From the NCBI RefSeq assembly GCF_003946555.1, contig NZ_RHOO01000001.1:186001-250000 (forward strand): a DNA stretch of 64,000 bases, written 5' to 3'. The position numbers and the translations under genes were made by a program. The stretch is from Companilactobacillus hulinensis. GTDB taxonomy: Bacteria; Bacillota; Bacilli; Lactobacillales; Lactobacillaceae. Below are positions 31,198-41,746 of the stretch, one piece after another. Every line of letters begins with the position of its first letter. The stretch's first letter is position 1. A model generated the notes under the pieces. That model searched no databases. It was given only the letters and a program-made list of their open reading frames with translations, and was not told the origin of the DNA.

Positions 31198-31893
31198 TTG
31201 AAAACATTAATCAAGAATGATTGGCAAGAAGTCTTAGGACCTGAGTTTGACAAGCCATATTATCACCAATTACATAATTTTTTAAAAGAAGAGTACAGTA
31301 CCAAGCAGATTTATCCAAATATGTATAATATTTTTCAAGCATTTATTTGGACTTCATTCTCAGATACTAAAGTAGTTATTTTAGGACAAGATCCATATCA
31401 TGAACCTAATCAAGCTATTGGTTGTAGCTTTGCCGTGGCTCCTGGTGTAAGGATTCCGCCTTCACTAGTTAATATTTATAAGGAATTACAGGATGATGTT
31501 GGCTGTACGCCAGTGAATCATGGATATTTGAAGTCGTGGGCAGAACAGGGGGTTTTGTTGCTCAATTCTGTTTTAACAGTTAGACGTGGTCAAGCATATT
31601 CTCACAAAGACCACGGCTGGGAACAGCTGACTGATTATGCAATCAAGGCTTTGTCCGAGCGTGGAAAAGTTGTCTTCATTTTGTGGGGCGGAGCTGCTAA
31701 AAGCAAAATTCCATTAATCGACCAAAGTAAAAATACAATTATCTCCTCACCACATCCTAGTCCATTATCTGCTTATCGTGGATTTTTTGGCTCAAAACCA
31801 TTTTCTCGTACAAATAAAGCGCTTTTATCTTATAATGAAAGGGTAATCAATTGGCAATTACCTGAAGTTGTCGATGAAATGGAGGAGAAATAA
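31198..31893 (+). CDS. ung: Uracil-DNA glycosylase
   Basis: The 231-residue family-1 enzyme removes uracil from DNA. It has the water-activating GQDPYH (Asp65), [14 protein letters not shown], and the DNA-intercalation loop [14 protein letters not shown]. The TTG at 31198 is preferred: AGGTG lies eight bases before it and the product begins MKTLIKNDW like homologues. An ATG at 31150 would add 16 unusual residues. Its stop overlaps the pta ATG by one base. Confidence 0.95.
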   Translation: MKTLIKNDWQEVLGPEFDKPYYHQLHNFLKEEYSTKQIYPNMYNIFQAFIWTSFSDTKVVILGQDPYHEPNQAIGCSFAVAPGVRIPPSLVNIYKELQDDVGCTPVNHGYLKSWAEQGVLLLNSVLTVRRGQAYSHKDHGWEQLTDYAIKALSERGKVVFILWGGAAKSKIPLIDQSKNTIISSPHPSPLSAYRGFFGSKPFSRTNKALLSYNERVINWQLPEVVDEMEEK

Positions 31894-32861
31894 TGGATTT
31901 ATTTGATAGTCTTAAGAACAAAATTGATGGAAAAGATTTAACGATTGTATTGCCCGAAGGTACTGAACCAAGAATTTTGGGTGCTGCAGTTCGTCTACAA
32001 AAGGAAAATATTCTCAAACCAATTTTATTAGGAAACAAAGATGACATTTCTAAAGTTGCCAGTGATCATTCATGGGACATTGATAATCTTCAAATTATTG
32101 ATCCAGAAACCTACCCAGAATTCGATGCGATGGTAGATGCATTCGTTGAACGTCGCAAGGGTAAGAATACTAAAGAACAAGCTTTGACTATGTTAAAGAA
32201 TAATAATTACTTTGGTACAATGCTTGTTTATATGGACAAAGCTGATGGTATGGTATCTGGTGCTGTTCATTCGACTGGTGATACTGTTCGTCCAGCACTT
32301 CAAATCGTTAAGACAGCTCCAGGCAACAAGAGTGTTAGTGGTTCATTTATTTTGCAAAAGGGTGATCAAAGATACATGTTTGCTGACTGTGCAATTAATA
32401 TTGACCCTGATGCAAATGGTTTGGCTGAAATTGCTGTTCAAACTGCTAAGAGTGCAAAACTCTTTGATATTGATCCAAAAGTTGCTATGCTTAGTTTCTC
32501 TACAAAAGGTAGTGCAAAGGGTGAAATGGTCGATAAGGTGACTGAAGCAACCAAGATAGCCCATGAACTTGATCCCGAACTTCCACTTGATGGTGAATTA
32601 CAATTTGATGCTGCATTTGTACCAAGTGTTGGTTCACAAAAGGCACCAGGTTCAAAAGTTGCTGGACAAGCTAATGTCTTCGTATTCCCAGACTTACAAT
32701 CTGGTAATATCGGTTATAAGATTGCACAAAGATTTGGTGGATTCGAAGCTATTGGACCTATTTTGCAAGGCTTGAACAAACCTATTTCTGATCTTTCACG
32801 TGGATGCAATGAAGAGGATGTTTACAAGACATCGATCCTCACTGCTGCACTTTCACTATAA
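31893..32861 (+). CDS. pta: Phosphate acetyltransferase
   Basis: The 322-residue enzyme interconverts acetyl-CoA and acetyl phosphate. Segments include VLPEGTEPRILGAA, DGMVSGAVHSTGDTVRPALQ and FVFPDLQSGNIGYK, typical of the short Pta form. GGAGG lies before the ATG, within the end of ung. With acetate kinase at 55456 it forms the acetate/ATP pathway, though the two genes are far apart. Confidence 0.95.
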   Translation: MDLFDSLKNKIDGKDLTIVLPEGTEPRILGAAVRLQKENILKPILLGNKDDISKVASDHSWDIDNLQIIDPETYPEFDAMVDAFVERRKGKNTKEQALTMLKNNNYFGTMLVYMDKADGMVSGAVHSTGDTVRPALQIVKTAPGNKSVSGSFILQKGDQRYMFADCAINIDPDANGLAEIAVQTAKSAKLFDIDPKVAMLSFSTKGSAKGEMVDKVTEATKIAHELDPELPLDGELQFDAAFVPSVGSQKAPGSKVAGQANVFVFPDLQSGNIGYKIAQRFGGFEAIGPILQGLNKPISDLSRGCNEEDVYKTSILTAALSL

Positions 32862-32895
32862 TCTTTAATGTAAGTATTTATTAACGGGGAAAAAT

Positions 32896-33375
32896 ATGAC
32901 TGAATATCAATTACAAACACATTCTTATCAAGAAACTGAGGCTTTGGGTAAGAAACTTGCTGATTCTTTGAAAGCCGGGGATGTCATTCTGATGAATGGT
33001 GATCTTGGTGTAGGTAAAACTACTTTTACAAGAGGATTAGCTCAAGGATTAGGAATTAAGAAGAATGTTAAGAGTCCAACTTTTACCTTGATTCGTGAAT
33101 ATCAAGATGGAAGGTTGCCACTTTATCATATGGATGCATATCGTCTTGAGAGTAGTCCTGATGAGGATTTAGGCTTTGATGAGTATTTCAATGGCAACGG
33201 CGTAACAATTGTCGAGTGGCCACAGTTTATCAAAGATGAGGTGCCTGATGATCATATGTCGATCAACATAAAACGATTAGAAAACGATGATGATAGACAG
33301 ATTGTCCTTAAACTTCACGGAGAAAGCTATCAACAACGTGATTTTGGAGACTTTTTGACTGGAGCAAGTAAATGA
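32896..33375 (+). CDS. tsaE: tRNA t6A biosynthesis ATPase TsaE
   Basis: The 159-residue P-loop protein has Walker A GDLGVGKTT at 35-43, SPTFTLIREY and HMDAYRLE, and works with TsaB and TsaD to form threonylcarbamoyl-adenosine in tRNAs reading ANN codons. A short intergenic gap follows pta, and GGGG lies upstream of the ATG. The last four bases overlap the next gene (ATGA). Confidence 0.94.
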   Translation: MTEYQLQTHSYQETEALGKKLADSLKAGDVILMNGDLGVGKTTFTRGLAQGLGIKKNVKSPTFTLIREYQDGRLPLYHMDAYRLESSPDEDLGFDEYFNGNGVTIVEWPQFIKDEVPDDHMSINIKRLENDDDRQIVLKLHGESYQQRDFGDFLTGASK

Positions 33376-33836
33376 GCGAACAACTTATTTTGCGAGAAGC
33401 AATTCCTGATGATGCCAAAGCATTGTTGAAGTTTTTGAACCGAGTTAGCTTACAAAGCAACTTTATCGAGCATGATTCAATTGATGGCGTAACTTCTGAA
33501 CAAGAGGCTGAATCATTGGATGAAATTTATTCTTCAGCAGAAGATGAACTGATGGTTGCACTTTTTGATGAAGAGATAATTGGATTTTGCCGATTAGAAA
33601 AATCTGATGACGGTATTGCAGAGTATGGAGTAGTTGTTGATAAGGACTTTTGGGGTAATGGTATTGCCTCATATTTGACTGAAGATGCACTTGATTGGGC
33701 TGAAAAGTCACAATTGACTCAAGTGTTTTTAGAAGTATACAAAAATAACTCTGCTGCGATTCATATTTATCAAAAATATGGATTCACAACAGAGTCTGAA
33801 AATGATGAAACAATGATTATGAAAAAGATGGTCTAG
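33372..33836 (+). CDS. GNAT-family N-acetyltransferase
   Basis: The 154-residue protein contains VVDKDFWGNGIASYLTEDAL, the acetyl-CoA-binding region, and a C-terminal NNSAAIHIYQKYGF segment. It overlaps tsaE by four bases, as an acetyltransferase often does beside tsaE in Firmicutes. It is not RimI by clear signature, so the substrate is left open. Its stop lies in a hairpin terminator shared with the next, converging gene. Confidence 0.85.
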   Translation: MSEQLILREAIPDDAKALLKFLNRVSLQSNFIEHDSIDGVTSEQEAESLDEIYSSAEDELMVALFDEEIIGFCRLEKSDDGIAEYGVVVDKDFWGNGIASYLTEDALDWAEKSQLTQVFLEVYKNNSAAIHIYQKYGFTTESENDETMIMKKMV

Positions 33837-33860
33837 CTAGTTAGCTTGACCATCTTTTTT
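33822..33860. terminator. Bidirectional terminator overlapping two stop codons
   Basis: AAAAAGATGGTC (33822-33833) pairs with GACCATCTTTTT (33848-33859). The stop codons of both converging genes lie at 33833-33836 within its loop edge. Confidence 0.8.
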
Positions 33861-34369
33861 AGTTGTTCAGTTCCGAAGTCTTGTTCAGTCTTCAATAATA
33901 TTTTTGCACAAGCGATACTATCGGCTAAAGCATTGTGATGATTCTCTAAGTCGATGTTCAAATTGGCTGAAACAGTGTCGAGCTTGTGATTGGGTAATTG
34001 CGGATAAAATTTGCGGCTTGTTTTGACAGTGTCGATCGTCAAATACTTTGGAGCAAGAATACCGTAATTTGTTAACGTGTTCTTCAATACAGAGTTATCG
34101 AAGCTGGCGTTGTGTGCAGCAACAAGATGTGAGCTGTCGAAGAGCGTTTGAATATGTGGCCAGACTTGATCAAAAGTTGGAGCATCTTGCACATCGTCTG
34201 GTCTGATGTGATGAATTTGAATATTTCTAGGGCTGAAGTATTCTTGTGGATTGATCAATGTGTAAAAACTGTCTACGATTTGACTATCGCGGACTAATAC
34301 CAATGCAAGTGAGCAGGCACTGGTACGATGCCCATTGGCAGTTTCAAAATCCATGGAAACAAAGTTCAT
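33833..34369 (-). CDS. DnaQ-like 3'-5' exonuclease
   Basis: The 178-residue DEDDh exonuclease starts MDFETA with Asp7 and Glu9, continues with AAHNASFD, and ends with HHNALADS that supplies the catalytic His and last Asp. It resembles the polymerase III epsilon proofreading fold but lacks other polymerase domains, so it is a stand-alone exonuclease in repair or RNA processing. It lies 14 bases after the exodeoxyribonuclease III gene on the same strand. Confidence 0.88.
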   Translation of the reverse strand: MNFVSMDFETANGHRTSACSLALVLVRDSQIVDSFYTLINPQEYFSPRNIQIHHIRPDDVQDAPTFDQVWPHIQTLFDSSHLVAAHNASFDNSVLKNTLTNYGILAPKYLTIDTVKTSRKFYPQLPNHKLDTVSANLNIDLENHHNALADSIACAKILLKTEQDFGTEQLKKMVKLTS

Positions 34370-34383
34370 AAACTAATCTCTCC

Positions 34384-35136
34384 TTAAAGATTGATATTTA
34401 ATTCAATTGGACAATGATCAGAGCCGGTAATATCAGTTAAAATATCAGCACTATCGATCATATTCTTGCCATTATTAGAAATTACGAAATAATCGATTCT
34501 CCAACCGGCATTGTTTGCACGAGCATTAAAACGATAGCTCCACCATGAGTATTTAACTTCATCGGGATGTAGGTAACGGAAAGTATCAATGAATCCATTA
34601 TCTAATAATTCAGAGAATTTATTACGTTCTTCATCAGAAAAACCTGGATTCTTATGGTTTGTCTTATCATTTTTGATATCAATTTCTTCATGTGCAACAT
34701 TCAAGTCACCACAAAGAATTACCGGTTTATCTTCGGATAAGCGTTTCATATAGTCTCTTAGAGCGTCGTCATATTTCATACGAAAATCAAGACGTTTTAA
34801 TTTTTGTTGTGAATTTGGTGTGTAACTATCGATCAAATAGAATTCAGGATATTCTACGGTCAGAGTACGCCCCTCAGTATCAAGCTCATCGATCCCCAAT
34901 CCTCGTGTGACATTGACTGGTTTTTCTTTGGTAAAGACAGCAGTACCAGAGTATCCCTTTTTTTCGGCATCATAAAAGTATTGATGATAGCCTGGTAGTT
35001 CTAAGTCAATTTGATCTTGATGCAATTTTGTTTCTTGTATAGAAATAACATCAGGATTCAGGTCAGCCACTGTGGCTTGAAAATCTTTTTTGACAACAGC
35101 ACGTAGTCCATTAACGTTCCATGATATAAGTTTCAT
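34384..35136 (-). CDS. exoA: Exodeoxyribonuclease III (AP endonuclease)
   Basis: The 250-residue enzyme of the ExoIII/APE1 family starts KLISWNVNGLRA and has ISIQETKLH with the metal-binding Glu, LCGDLNVAHEEID, and SDHCPI at the end with the catalytic His. It nicks DNA at abasic sites, complementing the uracil-DNA glycosylase encoded nearby. The ATG at 35136 follows GAGGTG. The gene pair with the DnaQ-like exonuclease forms a small repair operon. Confidence 0.94.
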   Translation of the reverse strand: MKLISWNVNGLRAVVKKDFQATVADLNPDVISIQETKLHQDQIDLELPGYHQYFYDAEKKGYSGTAVFTKEKPVNVTRGLGIDELDTEGRTLTVEYPEFYLIDSYTPNSQQKLKRLDFRMKYDDALRDYMKRLSEDKPVILCGDLNVAHEEIDIKNDKTNHKNPGFSDEERNKFSELLDNGFIDTFRYLHPDEVKYSWWSYRFNARANNAGWRIDYFVISNNGKNMIDSADILTDITGSDHCPIELNINL

Positions 35137-35250
35137 CAAAAATCACCTCGGCTATGATTATATCATTATTTTGAAACTTGGCAGTTCGTTAAAGAACTGT
35201 GTATGTGATAAAATTGTAAGTAGCTTACATAGATTAAGGATGATGAAATT

Positions 35251-36150
35251 TTGAAGTTTCCTATTGAGAAGTTACCTAATATTGAATTTAAAACTGATGA
35301 ACCATTAAGTAAGTATACATTCACCAAAACTGGTGGTAATGCTGACGTTTTGGCTTTTCCTAAAACTCGTGAAGAATTGGTAGAAATCGTTAATACTGCT
35401 CGTAGCAATAATATTGACGTTACAATTGTTGGTAATGCTAGCAACTTAATTATTAAAGATGGTGGTATCCGTGGAATTGTAATTATTTTGCCAAACTTTA
35501 AAAAAATCAGAGTAGATGGCAATAAGGTTACCGCTGAAGCTGGTGCAACGATTATTGATACAACTATTGCAGCACAAAAGGCCTCATTAACAGGTATTGA
35601 ATTTGCAGCAGGAATTCCTGGTAGTGTTGGTGGAGCGGTATTTATGAATGCAGGTGCTTATGGTGGAGAGATCAAAGATGCTTTTGAATCTGCTGAAGTA
35701 CTGTTACCTGATGGCAAAATCGTTACATTGAACCATGACGATATGAACTTCTCATATCGCCATAGTACTGTGCAAGATGATGGCGGAATTGTAATTAGTG
35801 CCACTTTTGCATTACAACCAGGTGATGGAGCTAAGATTCAGGCGGAAATGGACCGTTTAAACAAGCTTAGACGCGATAAACAACCTTTGGAATATCCTAG
35901 TTGTGGTAGCGTATTTAAACGTCCTACAGGCCATTTTACGGGTCCTCTTATCATCAAGGCTGGACTTCAAGGACATATTGTTGGTGGCGCACAAGTTTCA
36001 ATGAAACATGCGGGATTTATTGTCAATATTAATCATGCGACAGCTACTGACTACATGAATTTGATTCATTTGATTCAGAGAACTATTAAAGAACAATTTG
36101 ATATCGATCTTGAAACCGAAGTAAGAATTATCGGTGAAGACGTTAAATAA
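35251..36150 (+). CDS. murB: UDP-N-acetylenolpyruvoylglucosamine reductase
   Basis: The 299-residue flavoenzyme reduces UDP-GlcNAc-enolpyruvate to UDP-MurNAc in peptidoglycan synthesis. It has the FAD-binding [15 protein letters not shown] and [23 protein letters not shown], catalytic Ser in [11 protein letters not shown] and the late EVRIIG Glu. The start is TTG at 35251 after AAGGA; nearby ATGs lie in another frame that stops at once. An inverted repeat CAGTTC/GAACTG lies upstream at 35182-35199. Confidence 0.94.
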   Translation: MKFPIEKLPNIEFKTDEPLSKYTFTKTGGNADVLAFPKTREELVEIVNTARSNNIDVTIVGNASNLIIKDGGIRGIVIILPNFKKIRVDGNKVTAEAGATIIDTTIAAQKASLTGIEFAAGIPGSVGGAVFMNAGAYGGEIKDAFESAEVLLPDGKIVTLNHDDMNFSYRHSTVQDDGGIVISATFALQPGDGAKIQAEMDRLNKLRRDKQPLEYPSCGSVFKRPTGHFTGPLIIKAGLQGHIVGGAQVSMKHAGFIVNINHATATDYMNLIHLIQRTIKEQFDIDLETEVRIIGEDVK

Positions 36151-36179
36151 CACAAAATTTAAGAAAATAGGTGATGTCT

Positions 36180-38306
36180 GTGCAGATACTTGAATCAATT
36201 ATTTTGATTCTTACATTATTAATCGTGGCTAATATTATAAGCCACTATTTTGTTTCCATTCCACCGAGTTTGATCCAGATTGCAGCTGGTATTTTGGCTG
36301 CTTTATTTATGCACGTGAAGATTTCGGTAGATACAGAATGGTTCATGCTAGCGTTTATTGCGCCAATTTTATTTAACGATGGGAACAGATTCCCCAAGCG
36401 GGAATTGTGGAAGTTGCGAGGGCCTATTTTAGGGAACGCCGTTATACTGGTTATTTTTTCGACGGTTGTCGGAGGAATGATCGTAAAAATGTTGATTCCA
36501 ACATTGCCTTGGTCAGTTGCTTTCACTTTGGTTGCTGTACTATCGCCAACTGATCCTATTGCCGTTCAATCAATTGCTAAAAAAGCTCATATTCCTGATA
36601 AATTGATGCATTTGATCAGTGGTGAGAGTTTGATCAATGATGCATCAGGATTGATCTGCTTCAAATATGGTGTTGCAGCCACTGTTACAGGGATGTTTTC
36701 ATTGAAGAGTGCCACAATCGACTTTTTCTATATTTCAATTATGGGAGCACTGGCTGGTGCTGTTATGATTTGGATATTCAATGGTGTCAGACTTTATTTG
36801 ATCAATCAAGGTGTTGATGACTCGATTCTTCATGCCATTATTCAAATAATGATTCCATTTATTATTTATTACATTGCTGAAGATGTATTTGATGTTTCTG
36901 GAGTAGTTGCGGTTGTTGTCGCAGGTATTATGAATGTTTCTTCGAGCCGAACCGTGAGTGCTTTTTCACCGGAAATACGATTAGTTACATCTAGAACTTG
37001 GGATCTGGTCGTCTATGTTCTCAATGGTATTGTCTTTGTATTATTGGGAATCGAGATTCCATTTGCTATGACAAAATTGGTACAAAACGATAATATCAGT
37101 ACTTTTGGTGCCATTGGATTGTCGTTTATAATCTGGATAATGCTTGTCGTTATCAGATTTGTTTGGAGTTATATTTATACAACATTTGTTAAAAATGGTG
37201 ATGATAATTTTGTACTGTTTTCTAAAGAAAGATTTGATTACTGTTTGATGTCAGGAATTTCTGGTGTCCGTGGTGCGGTAACTATGGTTGGTGTATTGTC
37301 GATACCACTTACAATAAGTGGTGGTGCCGCTTTTCCTTCACGTACATTAGTACTATTTATTGCTAGTACTGTAATCGTATTTAGTTTGTTAGGTGCAACA
37401 TTAATTATTCCTTATTTGACGAAGAGTAGCGCTCCAGTCGCATATCGTGGTAATTCATTCAATGACGATGATGTTGAAATCGATGATGAAGCTGAAGACA
37501 CTGAGGTTGTTGATACGCAAATTGAACTGGATCAATATCAAGCTAATAAATTGGTCTTAGAGAAGACGATCGACAAGCTCAAAGATGAGAATGAAGAGGA
37601 TGAAAACATTGCTTATTCGACTGTGATTGCTGAATATTTGTACAACATTCATAATTTGAGTATTCAATCAGATTATCCAGCTCCAATAAGTAAGAAACGT
37701 GTGAAAAATAAAAAAGATGCTGAACTGTGGGATATTTGCTTCAATTGTGAATTAGAGGCAATTGAAGAATTATATTCTGAGCAGGAAATTTCAGAAGATG
37801 CTTATAATTCTGCTATCAAGAAAATTGCTAAGTACAAGAAAGAAATAGTACGTCATAGATACAGTCAATCTGTTGAATTCTTCCTAAATTATTTCAGAAG
37901 AACATATCGTTCAATTAAGAAGTTGGTTCGTACGTCATTACTCAAACGTGAAGAAGTAATTCAATTTGATCAAGATGCTATGAAAATCTCAATTGCTGGT
38001 GCACAAAGAGCGCTGGCAAAATTACATGAATTGGATAAGAATGAACATGGTGAGGTTGCTGATAATTTGATTTATGTCTTCCAAAGACACTATGAGGATC
38101 GACTAGATCTACTTCAAGGAAGACATAAACACCGTTCTCCGGAGTTCAACAGTGAACGTATCAGTATTGAGATTCAAGCGCTGAGTTATCAGCGTGCCTA
38201 CGTTCAAGATTTATTGGAACAAGGTAAAATTAGCAAGTCAACCGCTAATGAATTACGTCAAAATATTAACTATAGCGAAGAAGTAATTAACGTAGATATT
38301 GATTAA
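36180..38306 (+). CDS. Sodium/proton antiporter, CPA1 family
   Basis: The 708-residue protein has a membrane domain of about 12 segments to residue about 420 with SPTDPIAV and ISGESLINDASG, the ion-binding motifs of Na+/H+ exchangers, then a 280-residue charged cytoplasmic tail with helical stretches. It exchanges Na+ or K+ for protons in pH and salt balance. Three starts are close: GTG 36171, ATG 36174 and GTG 36180. The last is chosen because AGGTG lies six bases before it. Confidence 0.9.
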   Translation: MQILESIILILTLLIVANIISHYFVSIPPSLIQIAAGILAALFMHVKISVDTEWFMLAFIAPILFNDGNRFPKRELWKLRGPILGNAVILVIFSTVVGGMIVKMLIPTLPWSVAFTLVAVLSPTDPIAVQSIAKKAHIPDKLMHLISGESLINDASGLICFKYGVAATVTGMFSLKSATIDFFYISIMGALAGAVMIWIFNGVRLYLINQGVDDSILHAIIQIMIPFIIYYIAEDVFDVSGVVAVVVAGIMNVSSSRTVSAFSPEIRLVTSRTWDLVVYVLNGIVFVLLGIEIPFAMTKLVQNDNISTFGAIGLSFIIWIMLVVIRFVWSYIYTTFVKNGDDNFVLFSKERFDYCLMSGISGVRGAVTMVGVLSIPLTISGGAAFPSRTLVLFIASTVIVFSLLGATLIIPYLTKSSAPVAYRGNSFNDDDVEIDDEAEDTEVVDTQIELDQYQANKLVLEKTIDKLKDENEEDENIAYSTVIAEYLYNIHNLSIQSDYPAPISKKRVKNKKDAELWDICFNCELEAIEELYSEQEISEDAYNSAIKKIAKYKKEIVRHRYSQSVEFFLNYFRRTYRSIKKLVRTSLLKREEVIQFDQDAMKISIAGAQRALAKLHELDKNEHGEVADNLIYVFQRHYEDRLDLLQGRHKHRSPEFNSERISIEIQALSYQRAYVQDLLEQGKISKSTANELRQNINYSEEVINVDID

Positions 38307-38388
38307 ATTATGGATAGATTTTTTTGTTAACTTTTATAATTTTTATTGTTTGCTATAATTAGTTCTAGCTATTAAGGGGTAAAAAATC

Positions 38389-39252
38389 ATGAATTTTATA
38401 CCAAGCAATTTGTTTACATGGCAAAATTTGGCTAATTTGGTTGATATTTTAGTAGTTTGGTTCGTTCTGTATCAAGTCCTATCGATGATTCGAGGGACTA
38501 AGGCGGTTCAACTGCTAAAAGGTATTGTAGTTATTTTCCTAATTAAGTTAATTAGTTGGGCTTTGAACCTACATACTGTTTCATTTTTAATGGATCAATT
38601 GATCAATTGGGGAATTGTTGTCATAGTCATTATCTTTCAGCCGGAAATCCGGCGTGGTCTTGAACATCTAGGTAGAATGCCTTTGTTCAGTACTACAAGT
38701 AATGAGGAGGGTAAGACTAAGAATCACCTGATAGAAAGTCTGGATCAGGCGATTCAGTATATGAGTAAAAGAAGAATTGGTGCACTTATTACTTTGGAGA
38801 TGAATACTGGTCTGGAAGAGTATGTCGAGACTGGTATTGATCTTGATGCCGAAGTTACAGGTGCGTTATTGATCAATACTTTTATTCCCAATACGCCGTT
38901 GCATGATGGTGCGGTAATTATCCGAAAGAATCGAATATCTGTTGCCGCTGCGTATTTACCATTGTCTGAGAGTAATACTATTCCTAAGGAACTCGGAACT
39001 AGACATCGTGCTGCGGTCGGTATCAGTGAAGTTACAGATGCAATAACGATTGTTGTGTCTGAAGAGACCGGTGGCGTTATGATTACGCGTAACGGTCATA
39101 TGATGCTAGATCTTTCTCGAGAAGATTATCTTAAGTACTTACATGCACAGCTTTCAGATTCTGAGAATGATAATAACCACTCAATACTCAGTCTGTTTTC
39201 AATAGGCCGAAAGAAGAGGGGGAAGCAAGATAATGATGAAAAAGATAATTAA
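38389..39252 (+). CDS. cdaA: Diadenylate cyclase CdaA
   Basis: The 287-residue membrane enzyme makes the second messenger c-di-AMP from two ATP. Three membrane segments occupy residues about 15-90; the DAC domain has PLHDGAVII near 170 and GTRHRAAVG near 205, the catalytic DGA and RHR motifs. GGGG lies before the ATG. It overlaps cdaR and is followed by glmM, the conserved cdaA-cdaR-glmM arrangement. c-di-AMP controls potassium and osmolyte uptake. Confidence 0.96.
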   Translation: MNFIPSNLFTWQNLANLVDILVVWFVLYQVLSMIRGTKAVQLLKGIVVIFLIKLISWALNLHTVSFLMDQLINWGIVVIVIIFQPEIRRGLEHLGRMPLFSTTSNEEGKTKNHLIESLDQAIQYMSKRRIGALITLEMNTGLEEYVETGIDLDAEVTGALLINTFIPNTPLHDGAVIIRKNRISVAAAYLPLSESNTIPKELGTRHRAAVGISEVTDAITIVVSEETGGVMITRNGHMMLDLSREDYLKYLHAQLSDSENDNNHSILSLFSIGRKKRGKQDNDEKDN

Positions 39253-40375
39253 TAGCAATTATTTCTACGCATTTATTTCGCTTTGCGCCGCAATTTGGCT
39301 ATTTTTAACAGTCAGTAGTCCCGGAGTGGGATCAACTAGAGATTCCAATCAGTCAAGTACTTCGACGGTTAATACCAAGACAACTTTGACAGTGCCACTT
39401 CAAATTCAGGCCAATACTAACGATTACTACATAACTGGTTATCCTGAAAGTGTAAAAATAACAATTGAAGGACCTTCAGCGTTAGTCACAGCGACTAAGA
39501 ATACACAGAACTTCAATGTGTATTTGAATTTAAAGGATTTAGCTACTGGGAAACATAGTGTTGAAGTTAAAGAATCTGGATTGAACAGTGAACTGACTTA
39601 TTCAATCAAGCCAAGCACTGTTAAGGTTAATATTCAAAAGCGTAAGACAAAGACGTTTGCTGTGAATGTTGACTACAACGATAATGCTTTGGCATCAGAC
39701 TATGAAGCCGGAAAGATTACTTTGTCTCCTGAGACAGTTAGTGTTACTGGTGCAGCGTCTGAAGTTAATAAAATCAATAAGGTTGTTGTTAAGCCGATTT
39801 TACCAAAAGGTATAAAAACTACCTTTGATCAAGAAGTTTTAGTGCAAGCTTTGGATAAAAATGGTAAAACTGTTAATGTAACTTTGGATCCACAAACAGT
39901 TCACGTTAAAATTCCAATTAGCATGCTTAGTAAACAGGTCAGCATTAATCTTAAACAGAAGGGGAATTCATCAAATTCGAATTTCTCCTTTGAATCTGAT
40001 GTGAAAACCATTAGAATCTATGGCACACAGGACCAACTTAACGCCATCGATAATTCCATTGATGTGCCTATCGATGTGTCCGATGTGACCACGGATACCA
40101 AGAAAACGATTAATTTAGCTGATGCTCTTGGTAATCAAGTAGAGGCAACTGATCCTGATACTATTGATGTGAATATTAGTGTTTCGAGCGCTAACAATAG
40201 TGGAAACTCAAGCAGTAGTGGCAATAACACCAATAGTAGCAGTAATAGTACGAATACTAATTCGAATAATAATAGTGGTTCTAATAGTAATTCTTCAAAT
40301 GAAGATGATAGTTCTACTAATAACAGTAACAGTAGTGATTCAAATAATAATAATGAAGACAACGATGAAAAATAA
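39233..40375 (+). CDS. cdaR: CdaA regulator, YbbR-domain protein
   Basis: The 380-residue protein has one N-terminal membrane segment (about residues 8-26) and about three YbbR repeats to residue about 315, followed by a tail almost entirely of Ser, Asn and Asp. It sits on the outer face of the membrane and modulates the cyclase. Either ATG 39233 or 39236 could start it. The low-complexity tail is longer than usual and may act as a spacer. It overlaps cdaA by 20 bases. Confidence 0.92.
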   Translation: MMKKIINSNYFYAFISLCAAIWLFLTVSSPGVGSTRDSNQSSTSTVNTKTTLTVPLQIQANTNDYYITGYPESVKITIEGPSALVTATKNTQNFNVYLNLKDLATGKHSVEVKESGLNSELTYSIKPSTVKVNIQKRKTKTFAVNVDYNDNALASDYEAGKITLSPETVSVTGAASEVNKINKVVVKPILPKGIKTTFDQEVLVQALDKNGKTVNVTLDPQTVHVKIPISMLSKQVSINLKQKGNSSNSNFSFESDVKTIRIYGTQDQLNAIDNSIDVPIDVSDVTTDTKKTINLADALGNQVEATDPDTIDVNISVSSANNSGNSSSSGNNTNSSSNSTNTNSNNNSGSNSNSSNEDDSSTNNSNSSDSNNNNEDNDEK

Positions 40376-40393
40376 ACGTTGGGGGAATTTTTT

Positions 40394-41746
40394 ATGACAA
40401 AGTATTTTGGAACAGATGGAGTTAGAGGTATTGCAAATAAGGAGTTAAGTCCAGAACTTGCATTCAAGTTAGGACGTTCAGGCGGTTATGTATTAACACA
40501 ACATTCTGATAATGAGAATACGCATCCTCGTGTTTTAGTTGCTAGAGATACTCGTATTTCTGGTCAAATGTTGCAATCGAGTTTGATTGCAGGTCTATTA
40601 TCAGTTGGTATTGAAGTATTGAACTTGGATGTTATTACAACTCCAGCCGTTGCCTACCTGGTACGTGCTGTTTCAGCTGATGCCGGTATTATGATTTCAG
40701 CATCACATAATCCTGCTGAAGATAACGGAATTAAGTTCTTCGGATCAGATGGTTACAAATTACCTGATGATGTAGAAGATGAAATTGAAGAGTTATTAGA
40801 TGCAAAAGAAGACACATTGCCAAGACCCTCAGCCGAGGGATTAGGTAGTGTATCTGATTATCCAGAAGGTGCTCAAAAGTATCTTCAATTCTTAAAGCAA
40901 ACATTGTCAGATGACCTTAGCGGTATGAAGATTGTTTTAGATACAGCTAATGGCTCAACAAGTCGTCTTGCAAGTACGTTGTTCGCCGATTTGAATGTGG
41001 ACTTTGAAATCATGGCCTCACATCCAGACGGTATCAATATCAATAAGAATGTTGGATCAACACATCCAGAACAATTGGCTCAAAAAGTTAAGGAATCAGA
41101 TGCTATTGCTGGATTGGCATTCGATGGTGATGGAGATCGTTGTATCGCGGTTGACGCTGACGGTAACATTGTTGATGGTGATAAGATCATGTTTATCCTA
41201 GGACAATATTTACACGAAGGTGGACGCTTAAAGAAGGATACTATCGTTACAACAGTTATGAGTAACTTAGGTTTGTACAAGGCAATTGAGGCCAATGGTA
41301 TGCACAGTGTTCAAACTGCCGTTGGAGACCGTCACGTTGTTGAGGAGATTCGAGAGAATAACTACAACATCGGTGGTGAACAATCAGGTCACGTTGTACT
41401 TTATGAGTACATGAACACTGGTGATGGTATGTTAACAGGTATCCATCTGTTGCACGTGATGAAAGAAACAGGCAAGAGCCTAGCTGAATTAGGCGCACCT
41501 GTAAAAGTATATCCACAAAAACTTGTCAATGTACCAGTACATGACAAGGAATCATGGAAGTCACACCAACCAATCCTTGATGCTATCAAGACAGTTGAAG
41601 ACGAAATGGATGGAGACGGACGTGTCTTAGTTCGCCCTAGTGGAACACAGGCATTGCTTCGTGTTATGTGTGAAGCAGCTACAGAAGAAAAAGTAAGTGA
41701 CTTCTGTGATCAAATTGTTGAAGTCGTAAAAACAGAAATGAACTAG
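40394..41746 (+). CDS. glmM: Phosphoglucosamine mutase
   Basis: The 450-residue enzyme converts glucosamine 6-phosphate to the 1-phosphate for UDP-GlcNAc. The phosphoserine is in [12 protein letters not shown] (Ser104), the metal site in FDGDGDRC, and the C-terminal [13 protein letters not shown] binds phosphate. The ATG at 40394 follows GGGGGA. In other species CdaA and GlmM interact physically. The TAG stop is also the first three bases of a shortened copy of the repeat found after smpB. Confidence 0.96.
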   Translation: MTKYFGTDGVRGIANKELSPELAFKLGRSGGYVLTQHSDNENTHPRVLVARDTRISGQMLQSSLIAGLLSVGIEVLNLDVITTPAVAYLVRAVSADAGIMISASHNPAEDNGIKFFGSDGYKLPDDVEDEIEELLDAKEDTLPRPSAEGLGSVSDYPEGAQKYLQFLKQTLSDDLSGMKIVLDTANGSTSRLASTLFADLNVDFEIMASHPDGININKNVGSTHPEQLAQKVKESDAIAGLAFDGDGDRCIAVDADGNIVDGDKIMFILGQYLHEGGRLKKDTIVTTVMSNLGLYKAIEANGMHSVQTAVGDRHVVEEIRENNYNIGGEQSGHVVLYEYMNTGDGMLTGIHLLHVMKETGKSLAELGAPVKVYPQKLVNVPVHDKESWKSHQPILDAIKTVEDEMDGDGRVLVRPSGTQALLRVMCEAATEEKVSDFCDQIVEVVKTEMN

